From Adiantum capillus-veneris (lineage: Eukaryota; Streptophyta; Polypodiopsida; Polypodiales; Pteridaceae): DNA of 64,000 bases. Each line of letters starts with the position of its first letter. Within the stretch, counting starts at the first letter, position 1. The DNA lies in assembly GCA_014529385.2 (NCBI GenBank), contig CM043950.1, positions 154,498,445 to 154,562,444 of the forward strand, given 5' to 3'. Positions 53,677 to 63,332 of the stretch are shown piece after piece. The notes beneath the pieces were generated by a model, which worked only from the letters and a program-made list of their open reading frames with translations, did no database searches and was not told the DNA's origin. The position numbers and the translations under genes are program-made.

Positions 53677-55176
53677 AGTTCAAGTGAAGAGAGTGACAGC
53701 ACTCTCGAAGTCATGGGCGTCACCATAAAGGAAACTACCTCATCAGAAGACAACCCAAGGATCCAAATGGAGAATGTGTGGGATGCCAGCCTAGAGGAGA
53801 TGTTATCCAAGGATAGAAAGGAAGAAGAAAAGGAGAGTTATGTAAATGTTCTCAAGAAGCATGCATCATTGTTTATTTCTGATTACACTCACATTACAGG
53901 TGTCACTGCAGTGAAGCATCATATCCATCTAAAAGAAGGGAGCAAGCCAATAGTACAAAAACTAAGAAGATTAGGAGTTGTGCAACAAAATGCACTGTTG
54001 TCTGAGGTGAAGAGACTCTTAGAAGCAGGATTCATATACCCAATAGAAGATTCAGAATGGGTATCCCCAGTAGTGGTGAGGCCAAAGAAGAATGGTAAAT
54101 GGCGAGTGTGCGTGGATTACAAGCCACTAAATGCTGCAACAAAGAGGGACCACTTCCCTCTCCCATTTCAAGATGAGATTCTAAATGAAGTAGCAGGCCA
54201 TGAGAGATACACAGTGTGTGATGGCTACTCTGGCTACTTTCAAATACGCATTGCAGAGGAGGACCAGAAAAAGACTACTTTCATCACACCATGGGGATGT
54301 TTTGCATTTCGAGTCATGCCTTTTGGTCTCACCAACACTCCAGCCACCTTTCAACGATTCATGAACATGGTCTTCCAACCTTACTTTGGTAAGTCCATAA
54401 GGGTTTTCATAGATGACTTTTGTATTTACAGCTCCAAAAGTATGCATCTCGGCAAGATTGATGAAGGATTTACTCGTTTAGCTAAGCTGGGTGGACAACT
54501 AAACAAGGACAAATGTCACATTGGGGAAAGCAAGGTTACACTATTAGGGCATGTAGTGTCCATTGATGGAATCGAGGTAGATCCTGAAAAGATAGAAACA
54601 TTGCTAAATCTACCTTCCCCAACTTCCATCAAACAATTAATCTCTTTCTTGCAAAAGCTAAGATATTTGAGTAGATTCATACACTTACTCTCCCAAGTGA
54701 TATTTCCTCTACATCAGCTGACTCGTCAAGAGACGCTTGTTTGGAGTGAAGAAAGTGATGAGCATTTTAGAGAGATTAAAAAAATGTTAGGGTCACTCCC
54801 TGTAATCCTCCAACCTTGTTGGGAAGAAACATTCTTTGTAAACCCTAGTGTGGGAGAAGAGGCCATTGGTGCTGCCCTCCTACAAAAAGATCCAAAAACA
54901 TCCTTTATGAGGCCTGTGTATTTTGCTAGCCGCCTCATGGAAAACACAGAGAAGGCCTACACCTTGATGGAACAGCTAGTGTTAGCTCTCATGTTTGCCG
55001 TAACCAAATTTCGGCCATACTTGCTGCCGAAGAGGTTTGTAATTATCACTGTGGAGGATATGTTTCCCTATGCACTACAACATATGGAAATCTCTGACAA
55101 AATAGCAAAGTGGGTGGTGCGACTTCAAGAGTTGATTATAGAATACAGGTTGAAAGAACAACTCGAGCATGCTTAG
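53677..55176 (+). CDS. element G reverse transcriptase and RNase H1
   Basis: Open in the gag frame; the first ATG is at 53713. RT: VKRLLEAGFIYPIEDSEWVS, GKWRVCVDYKPLNAATKRDH, YTVCDGYSGYFQIRIAEEDQ (first Asp), RVMPFGLTNTPATFQRFMN and the catalytic FIDD at 54406-54417. Connection: VTLLGHVVSIDGIEVDPEKI. RNase H1: FFVNPSVGEEAIGAALLQKD (the usual first Asp appears as Asn), EKAYTLMEQLVLALMFAVTK and LLPKRFVIITVED. The frame ends at 55176 after a one-base shift; the next frame (from 55110) carries the rest of pol. Confidence 0.93.
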   Translation, partial: SSSEESDSTLEVMGVTIKETTSSEDNPRIQMENVWDASLEEMLSKDRKEEEKESYVNVLKKHASLFISDYTHITGVTAVKHHIHLKEGSKPIVQKLRRLGVVQQNALLSEVKRLLEAGFIYPIEDSEWVSPVVVRPKKNGKWRVCVDYKPLNAATKRDHFPLPFQDEILNEVAGHERYTVCDGYSGYFQIRIAEEDQKKTTFITPWGCFAFRVMPFGLTNTPATFQRFMNMVFQPYFGKSIRVFIDDFCIYSSKSMHLGKIDEGFTRLAKLGGQLNKDKCHIGESKVTLLGHVVSIDGIEVDPEKIETLLNLPSPTSIKQLISFLQKLRYLSRFIHLLSQVIFPLHQLTRQETLVWSEESDEHFREIKKMLGSLPVILQPCWEETFFVNPSVGEEAIGAALLQKDPKTSFMRPVYFASRLMENTEKAYTLMEQLVLALMFAVTKFRPYLLPKRFVIITVEDMFPYALQHMEISDKIAKWVVRLQELIIEYRLKEQLEHA

Positions 55177-56987
55177 CCGACATTTTAACAAACAAGTGCT
55201 ATGAAAAAGTTTTCCATTTGAAGAGAAAGGAACTTCCACCACCTCCAGCTCCAGAGGCTTTGGTCAATGCTTATAGACTCTACTTTGATGGAGCATACAA
55301 GAGAACCAAGGATAAGGCAGCTGCAGGCATCGTAGTCTTATCTCCATTGGGAGAGAGGATCCATGGTGAAGGGATCACTCTAGAAGATGTCCACTCCAAC
55401 AATGAAGCAGAATATCATGCTCTAATTCATGGCCTTTGTTGGTGCCTCGATAATTCAATTAAGAGATTAAACGCTTTTGGTGACTCCATGCTTTTGGTAA
55501 GGAAAATGCAAGGTACATGGGCTTGCAAAAATTCCCGTCTCTCTACTAAAATGAGAGAAGCCAAAGCTCTTATGAGGAGATTTAGGGAGGCACAAGTACA
55601 TCATGTGCCAAGAGACCAGAACAAGGATGCAGACCACCTAGCATCATCAAAGTTAAATGAGTCAATAGTGGGAGAAGTGGCCATCAAACTTCCACTTCAG
55701 CAAGGCAAGGAGGACTTGGAAGATATTATGCACATTCTGGAGCAAGGAGAGGCTCCTAAACACTTGAATGCAGGGGAAAGGCGATGGTTAGCTAGGAAGG
55801 CTACCAGGTATCGCATAGTAAATGATGACTTGTATTGTCTTGGTAAGGATGGTGTGCTTAGGAGAGTGCCTTTGAAGAGTGAAATTGAAGAGATTTTAAA
55901 AGCTTGTCACGATGATATGTGCGGAGGACAATTTGCACACGACGTCACTAGTAGAAAGGTTCTACAAGCTGGGTTTACTTGGCCAAGTCTTCATCGTGAT
56001 GTCAAATACTGGTGTCAAACATGTGATGAATGTCAGAAAGCAGGACCACGACGGCTCATAGCTGAACCTCAGAACCCAATAAAGGTATATGGGCCCTTTG
56101 AGAAGTGGGGAATTGATGCCATAGGGCCTCTACCACGCACTCAGTCAGGTAAAGAGTACATCATCATGGGAGTAGACTACGTGACTAGATGGGCTGAGGC
56201 TATGCCGACCAATAGAATTACTGCTAGGGATGTGAGTCAGTTCATCTTTGACCACATCTGTTGCCGGTTTGGCACCCCTCTTGAAATACTATCTGATAGA
56301 GGACCAGGGTTTAGAGCAGACTTGGTAGGAGAACTCATGAAGAAGCTAAATATTCAGCATCAACACTCTACTCCTTACTACCCTCAGTGCAATGGTTTGG
56401 TGGAAAAGGTAAATGGAATCATTTGCAAAATTCTCACCAAACAGGTACATGCCAGGCGCCAAGATTGGGACAAACACCTGAATGGAGCTCTATGGGCCTA
56501 TAGAACCTCCTTCAAAACCACATTAGGGTACACACCCTTTCATTTGGTTTATGGAAAGGAGGCGCTTTTTCCCATTGAAGTGAAGTTAACAAGTCTTCAA
56601 ATATTGGGTAGCCAGGTAGGCTCTCAAAAGGAGAAAGTACATCAAAGGATCATGGATCTAGAGAGGCTGCAATTGGATCGTGAAGAAGCCATCAACCACT
56701 ATTCTCAAGAAGCAGAGAAGTGCAGAGAAAAGTTCAACAAAAAGCTAGCATCCAAAGACATCAAAAAGGGATCTCTGGTGCTTCGATATGACAATCGCTT
56801 CGACACTCGTAAGGATGGGAAGTTTCTTTTCCGATGGGAAGGCCCGTTCTTGGTCACCAAAAAGTTCAAAAATGGCTCTTACAGACTTCAAGACATTGAT
56901 GGTAAAGTGCACAAGACCAGAACAAATGGATGGCGTCTAAAGCCTTATCACATAAGGATAAGGTCAACTCAAGATCAAAGAAAGTAG
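55110..56987 (+). CDS. element G archaeal-type RNase H and integrase
   Basis: 625 codons. The second RNase H: LYFDGAYKRTKDKAAAGIVV, SNNEAEYHALIHGLCWCLD, LNAFGDSMLLVRKMQG and VHHVPRDQNKDADHLAS contain the four acidic positions. This domain is diagnostic of Tat elements. Integrase: a zinc-binding region with CHDDMCGGQFAHD and CQTCDEC, a core with WGIDAIGPLP (Asp), ILSDRGPGFRA (Asp) and CNGLVEKVNG (Glu), then a GPY-type module FRWEGPFLVTKKFKNGSYRL ending WRLKPYHIR. All catalytic acids are present. Only the frameshift to RT blocks a full pol. Confidence 0.94.
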   Translation: MGGATSRVDYRIQVERTTRACLADILTNKCYEKVFHLKRKELPPPPAPEALVNAYRLYFDGAYKRTKDKAAAGIVVLSPLGERIHGEGITLEDVHSNNEAEYHALIHGLCWCLDNSIKRLNAFGDSMLLVRKMQGTWACKNSRLSTKMREAKALMRRFREAQVHHVPRDQNKDADHLASSKLNESIVGEVAIKLPLQQGKEDLEDIMHILEQGEAPKHLNAGERRWLARKATRYRIVNDDLYCLGKDGVLRRVPLKSEIEEILKACHDDMCGGQFAHDVTSRKVLQAGFTWPSLHRDVKYWCQTCDECQKAGPRRLIAEPQNPIKVYGPFEKWGIDAIGPLPRTQSGKEYIIMGVDYVTRWAEAMPTNRITARDVSQFIFDHICCRFGTPLEILSDRGPGFRADLVGELMKKLNIQHQHSTPYYPQCNGLVEKVNGIICKILTKQVHARRQDWDKHLNGALWAYRTSFKTTLGYTPFHLVYGKEALFPIEVKLTSLQILGSQVGSQKEKVHQRIMDLERLQLDREEAINHYSQEAEKCREKFNKKLASKDIKKGSLVLRYDNRFDTRKDGKFLFRWEGPFLVTKKFKNGSYRLQDIDGKVHKTRTNGWRLKPYHIRIRSTQDQRK

Positions 56988-57011
56988 GCTAGAGGCATAA
57001 ATACCCCTAGC

Positions 57012-57026
57012 CAGGTTTGGGGGGGC
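57012..57026 (+). other. element G polypurine tract
   Basis: AGGTTTGGGGGGGC directly precedes the 3' LTR start TGTGATCC. Confidence 0.82.
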
Positions 57027-58320
57027 TGTGATCCGAGCCTATCACAAATTTTTGTTTATCATATTTTGTTGGTTTTCCTTGCTTCTAGAGGTTTACAATA
57101 AAAGAAAGAGTGAGAACAACCTCTTCGAAAAATTTACAAAAAAATGATTTGATAGGAATTTTTTCTTGACTAGTTCACGGGAGGTGAAAGGTAGAGGGAG
57201 AACCTAGTGGTAAAGGGAAGGGAAAATATGTAAATGTGAAAAGAAAAGATATGATGTGGTTGTGGAGCCATGCACCCATGATTCAAGGGTCATGAGTGGC
57301 TCATATCATCATGGCTTTGGAGCCATATGATGATTCAAACAAATGGGACCCAAGTGGAAGACTTGGTAAAGGAAGGAACCAGACACATGATTTTGCTGAA
57401 TTTTTAAAAAGTACTTCCACTCCTATCCAAGAAAAGTTGTCTTCATCAAAGTTGTAGCTGATGAGCTGGAGATTTTGGCCATATTTGTTTTATAATTTTT
57501 GCATCTACGGTCTAGGAGATATGGCCAAAATGGCGGAAGCCAGTTTTTTCAACTGTGGTGGAGACCACCCCCTCTACCTTTACACACACACACCCTTCCT
57601 TTTCCACATTGAGACCTTCTCTAAAAATCAGCCATTAGTCTTCTCACCCTCCTCTCCTTCCTCCTCTCTCTCAAACTCAAAAACCCATCAAAATTCCTCT
57701 TCTAATCACCTCTCAAGTCATGCTTAATCTTGTTGTAATTCATAAGTTCTCATTCAACCCCTTTCTATTATTACTAGATATGTATTGATTTTATGTAGAT
57801 TCTTTACCTTTTAAAATAAGGAAGCTCTTGGACTCAAGCTATGGAGGAAGGAGTGAAGACAACACAAGTGATGATGGAGCTAATTGGTCAACAAATCACT
57901 TGGAAGGAGCTTCTTCATTGGTTGAATGTCCCTAATCAAGCTTCATTTGTACAAATTACACTTGGATATTAACCTCACTCCTAATCACTCTCTTTCCTAT
58001 ATAAAGAGGCCTTCCCCTTTGTAATTTCAAGCCTCCCTCAGCCCCATTGAGTCTTTGTATCACTCACCATGAGCCCATAAGCTCATTCATTCACTCTATT
58101 CTTGCACATTCTAGAGTGCAAATTGTTTCATGCTAGTAACCTCTCCTCCTCTTACTTATGTTAATTAAGAGAAATCTTTTATATGTGTGTGAGAGTGCTT
58201 GATGTGATCTTGGCTAATCCTTGAGTGGTTGTTTGGTAATCTACATGACTATTTGTGTTGGGAGTGTTTGAAGTCATCCATTCCTTGTACACACACTAAG
58301 GTTAATGCTTCATTCATAGT

Positions 58321-58384
<64 letters not shown>

Positions 58385-58499
58385 TGTAGCGGTCCTAGCC
58401 CACGCTTCCAAGACTAGGTGGTGCCCTTATCTCATTTCCCTTGTGGCGCAATGGAATTTGTTTTGGTGTAGAGGCTGCCATTCCAAATTTCCTTCGTCA
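57027..58499 (+). repeat. element G 3' LTR
   Basis: Same length as the 5' LTR (1473 bp), with the TATA box at 57998-58006 and the CT tract at 58323-58381. It ends CCTTCGTCA, followed by satellite sequence. Confidence 0.95.
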
Positions 58500-60502
58500 G
58501 TGGTTTGAAGGTCCACCACCTGTCCAAGATAGTTCCATTGAAACAAGCTATCTATGTTGTTTCAAAGTCAATGTGTGAATGGAGTGTAGCTACTATGTCT
58601 ATTAGCATGGATGGTTTGGGGAAGAGGTCCACCGCTTGTCCAACCTATATCCATTGTGTTATGGAGGAATTTTCCCTAGGTGGTTTGAAGGTCCATCACC
58701 AGTCCAAGCTAGATCTATTGAAAGAAGCTATCTCTATTGTTTCAAGGTCAATGTGTGAAAGGATTGTAGCTACTATGTTTACTACCATGGATGTCTTGGT
58801 ACAAAGTTCCACCCCTTATCCAACCTACTAATCATTGTGTTATGGAGATTTTAGCCCAAGGTGGTTTAAAGGTCCACCATCTGTCTAAGCTAGCTCTATT
58901 GAATAGACCTGTCTCTATTGTTTGAAGGTCAATTTGTGAATGGAGTGTAGCTACTAGATTTACTACCATGGATGGTTTGGGGCAGAGGTCCACCACTTGT
59001 CCAACCTACTATCCATTGTGTTCTGGAGTTTTTAGCCGAGGTTGATTTGAACGTCCATCACTTGTCCAAGCTGGATAAATTGCACAAAGTTATCTCTATT
59101 GTTTCAAGGTTAATGTGTGAATGGAGTGTAGGTACTTTGTTTACTACCATGGATGGTTTGGGGCAAATCTCCATAACTTGTCCAAGGCTACTATCCATTG
59201 TGTTAGGGAGGTTTTAGCCCAAGATTGTTTGAAGGTCCACCACCTGTTCAAGCGAGCTCCATTGAAAGAAGCTATCTCTATTATTTCAAGGTCAATGTGT
59301 GAATGGAGTGTAGCTACTTTGTTTACTACCATGGATGGTTTGGGGCAGAGGTCCACCACTTTTCTAACCTACTATCCATTATTTTCTGGAGGTTTTAGCC
59401 CAGGTTGGTTTGAAGGTCCACCACCTGTCCAAGTTAGATCTATTGAACAAAGCTATCTCTATTGTTTCAAAGTCAATGTGTGAATGGAATGTAGCTACTT
59501 TGTTTACTACCATGGATGGTTTGGGGCAAAGGTCCACCACCCTTCCACCCTACTATCCATTGTGTTATGGAGGTTTTAGACTAAGATGATTTCAAGGTGC
59601 ACCACCTATTTAAGCTAGTTCTAATGAAAGATGTTATCTCTATTGTTTGAAGATCAATGTGTGGATGGCGTGTAGCTACTTTGTTTACTACCATGGATGG
59701 TTTGGGGTAGAGGTCCACCACTCGTCCAACCTACTATCCATTGTGTCATGGAGGCTTTAGCACAAGGTGGTTTCAAGCTAGATCTATTGAAAGAAGCTAT
59801 CTCTATTATTTGAAGGTCAATGTGTGAATGGAGTGTAATTACTATGTTTATTACCATGGATAGTATGATCATAGGTCCACCACTTGTCCAACCTACTGTC
59901 CATTGTGTTATGGAGATTTTAGCCCAGGGTGGTGTGAAGGTGGACCACCTGTTCAAGCTATCTCTATTATTTCAAGGTCAATGTGTGAATGAAGTGTAAC
60001 TACTATCTATATCACCATGGATGGTTTGGAACATAGGTCCACCACTTGTCCAACCTACTATCCCTTGTGTTATGGTGGATTTAGCCCGAGGTGGTTTGAA
60101 GGTCCACCACCTATCCAAGCTAGCACTATTTAATAGTCGTATCTCTATTGTTTGAAGATCAATGCGTGAATGGAGTGTAGCTACTATGTTTACTACCGTG
60201 GCTAATCTAGGGCAGAGGTCCACCACTTGTCCAACCTACTATCCCTTCTGTTATAATTGTTTTAGCCCAAGGTGGTTTGAAGGTCCTCCACCTGTCCAAG
60301 ATGGCTCTATTGAAAGAAGCTATCTCTATTGTTTGAAGGTCAATGTGTGAATGGAGTCTAGCTACTATGTTTACTACCATGGATGGTTTGGGGTAGAGAT
60401 CCACAGCTTGTCCAACCTACTATCCATCGTGCTATGGAGGTTATAGCCCTAGGTGATTTGAAGGTCAATCTGTGAATGGAGTGTAACTACTATGTTTACT
60501 AT
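58500..60502. repeat. 180-bp satellite array, right part
   Basis: About eleven imperfect units of 178-182 bp (one shortened, near 59768). Unit starts (GGTTTGAAGGTCC or variant) fall near 58501, 58681, 58860, 59042, 59223, 59405, 59587, 59768, 59931, 60092, 60271 and 60451. Each unit holds two GGTCCACCAC-TGTCCAA boxes about 125 bp apart, plus TATCTCTATTGTTTCAAGG, GTGTGAATGGAGTGTAGC and TTTACTACCATGGATGG. ORFs crossing units reflect the repeat, since 180 is divisible by 3. The array is cut by the element H LTR at 60503. Confidence 0.93.
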
Positions 60503-60761
60503 TGAAGTGGTCCGGGGCGGGCAACAAGAAGAGCAACCTCTAGACACCCTTCAAGGCTCCCGTGCTGCTCAATGGGGCTGGGGCACAACACAACACAAAC
60601 CAAAACAACAAACCCACATCCAAATCCCAACTACACAAGGGGAACCACTTAGTTTAAGAGCGATCTAGGACGCAAAAGAGGAGAATCGTTAGAGCAACCC
60701 ACAAACAAGCAAGGAATTTACACTAACCCTAACACCAATGGAACACTCTCACACACTAAAA

Positions 60762-60809
<48 letters not shown>

Positions 60810-63160
60810 TGCTCGGGCTGCTTTGAAGTGTATCGTTAATGATCAAGAAAACATAAATATATATATGTAAGAAAGAGAGAGAAGGGGGAAGGGGTGCTTG
60901 TTGCACTAATGCCTTCTTATAAATCTGTCATGACCAATCAAAGTGAGATTAGTATTTGTTCAGCATAGCCTGAGTAAATTACACCACAACACATCACAAG
61001 AAAAAAGCCACCCCAATCACTGTCCTAAGGCCAGGGGAGTCCTCTCCACCCTGTCGCCCTCTTACAGCATGTGGGATTTATGGCTAAATTGATAACAATA
61101 CTCGGAGACAAGCTATCAAGAACTTAAATAAAACACCAAGACACTTACACATCATTATTGTCCGTGACTTCACGTTGGAAGGGAGACAAGGTATCCATGC
61201 TTAGTCCAAATTCACCCTCCTTGATTCAGCAAATGTTGGGCTTACTCTAGTAGGAGAAATGATAGATTTCCTACTCTCAATTTAATGATCACTCTCTCTT
61301 ACAATGGAATAGAGTTCCCTTGCTAATCACCCCTAATACAACACATACATATGCCTAATGCCAATCAGTTTCCACTCAAGAGCTCCTTCTCAAGAGGTTG
61401 AGCTTGGCTTCTCAAGCTATAGCATAGTGCTCTTTCTTCTCCCCCCTTTTTGTGCTAGCTACACCATCCTTTTATAGCAATTTTGAAGGCTAGGGTTACT
61501 CCTCTAACCATGGTTGGGTTAGATTTTCAGCAATTTATCTAATTTCTTCTTCTTGGAATTATCAAGAAGTTGGTGGGGAAAGAGAGAGGAGAGAAATGGA
61601 GGTGATAGGACTTTTCATAGTGGGTTAGTGTTAGTAGAGTTAGTATTAATTTACAAATGGAATTGGATATTTACAATGGGAGTATCCATGTAGGATACAA
61701 ATAAGGAAGAAAAACTCTTAAGAGGTAAGAAAAGGTGGATTTCTTACAAGGTTGATGCTCCAAGTGTCTTGAGTAGGGCCAATTTTGACGTTTGTTGACG
61801 GTCCACTAGCTTTGACGGTACATTTTTTCTCCACTCTTGACCTTCCTTGAGAGACAAGGTAATTGAAGCTAAGTAATCAACCACCATGATGCTATCTTTT
61901 AAGAGAAGAGGCTGAATTTTTTGGTTTTTTTGATAGATATGGGTAATTTGGAGGAGGAAAAATGAGACTAGGTGGTCAATTTTGGAATGGAATTGTGTGT
62001 GGGAGGTATGAGTTCACCATGGTTTCTCTTATTCTTCAAGGTTGAGGAGAAGGTGAGTAGGGTGCAGAGAGGAGTGGTGAGAGAGGTGGGGATGATGAGT
62101 GGAGAAGTGTGTGTGAAAGAGGAAAATGATAAAGTGGAAGAGAGAGTGTGGTTGCATAGCATGGGAAAACCGGGGTCCACTAATAAAATCATAGCTCACA
62201 GCTCGTAGCTCAAAAAAATATGAGCCAAAAGTTCAGCCCACGAGCTACAACTTTTGTTTGTATCACCTTTTCAAATTCGGAGAGCAAGTGAACTTTAAAA
62301 ATTCAGCAAAACCGACCGTTTTTTTCCACTGCACAAGGTCCTTCTTTGGTTGATTCTTTTGAATACCTCCAAGAGTAAGCCCTCCATAGTGCATGTATGC
62401 ATGCCACCTACCCTTGACCTTATTTGGTAGGTCTATAATTGAAGATATTGTTGAGATCATGATATAAGTGAATAGTACAACTAAGAAAATCAAATATTGA
62501 GGGGTCTAAAAAATATGTACATGTCAAATATAAATAATATAAGTGGAAAAATTATAAAGGGGTCAAAAGAAATCTCTCTCATTATGAGGCTACCATAAAA
62601 AGATAAATATTTTTGGTGTTCTAATTTTTTAGAAAAAAAACCAAATAGATGTAGGAAGGGAAAAATCACAATAGTGAAAAAATATACACATAAATAAAAC
62701 TAGTTTTTTTGGATTTTTGTTGGGGTGGAGTTACACCAAATATAAGAGAAGCTTACATGAAAATATTTCTATATGGAATAAAGAGTATGAAAAATGGTAA
62801 GAAAAATTGTGGTAATGGTGAGCAATATACAGAGCATAAATAACACACACCTAGGTAGAAATATTTAAATAAATACCAAGATAATTATGAAAAAATCTTT
62901 TATTTAGGCCCTATATACAAAGAAATATTTACATACGCATGGGCCATAATATACTTATATTTTTTATTTTTTTGGCTCAACTAGCCCAGTGACTAGCTAA
63001 TTGAGGGTTTTTTATTTCAGTAAGGAGATATGGGAAAAGTCCCCTAACTCACACGCACCTATATACAGTGAAAGGGTGAGGGTAACCACAGTGTTTGAGT
63101 GATTTGATAGGGGGGGATAACTCACTATGGCAATCACAGAGAGCCGAAAAATGGCTATCA
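60503..63160 (-). mobile_element. 3' LTR of Ty3/Gypsy element H
   Basis: 2658 bp, the same family as the D LTR at 223-2927. On the minus strand it starts TGATAGCC right after a polypurine tract and ends GGACCACTTCA at the satellite array. Its internal region lies to the right, so it belongs to a different insertion from D, in the same orientation. TATA-like box at 61469-61476; GA tract at 60765-60806; shared U3 block at 62173-62316. Confidence 0.87.
60765..60806. repeat. (GA)n microsatellite in element H LTR
   Basis: 42 bp, half the length of the matching tract in the element D LTR. Confidence 0.97.
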
Positions 63161-63176
63161 TTAGCCCTCCCTCAGG
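63161..63176 (-). other. element H polypurine tract
   Basis: Minus strand CCTGAGGGAGGGCTAA directly before the LTR start; a purine-rich plus-strand primer site. Confidence 0.75.
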
Positions 63177-63332
63177 ATGATGGTATATTCATGTACCATC
63201 ATAAAGAATCTTTTCCAAAGAGAGTGCTTCAGAGTCTTTGACAAGATCTTCATTGTTTGGCCCCTTGGAATTTTGGTTTGTGTTACACTCATGCTTCATG
63301 GAACAATACTTACATGAGATAGTTGCCTTTTG

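Larger units (their letters stand above)
49316..58499 (+). mobile_element. element G: near-intact Tat-type Ty3/Gypsy
   Basis: Two LTRs of 1473 bp each with only about two dozen differences (roughly 98% identical by eye). The left flank ends CCAAGG and the right flank begins GTGGTTTGAAGG; together they restore one satellite unit, so G inserted into the array. A clean 4-5 bp duplication is not visible. Order: LTR, PBS, three leader ORFs, gag-protease, RT, RNase H, second (archaeal-type) RNase H, integrase, polypurine tract, LTR. The second RNase H marks the Tat lineage. One frameshift and a TAG between protease and RT are the only large defects. Confidence 0.95.

Noticed and set aside
58505-60404. 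Series of 60-120-residue ORFs on both strands
   Set aside because: The 180-bp satellite unit is a multiple of three, so any open frame is repeated along the array; no protein similarity outside it.
223-63160. One giant 63-kb element with 2.7-kb LTRs
   Set aside because: PBS and polypurine tract positions show the two LTRs face outwards into separate internal regions; everything between is older, independently oriented insertions.
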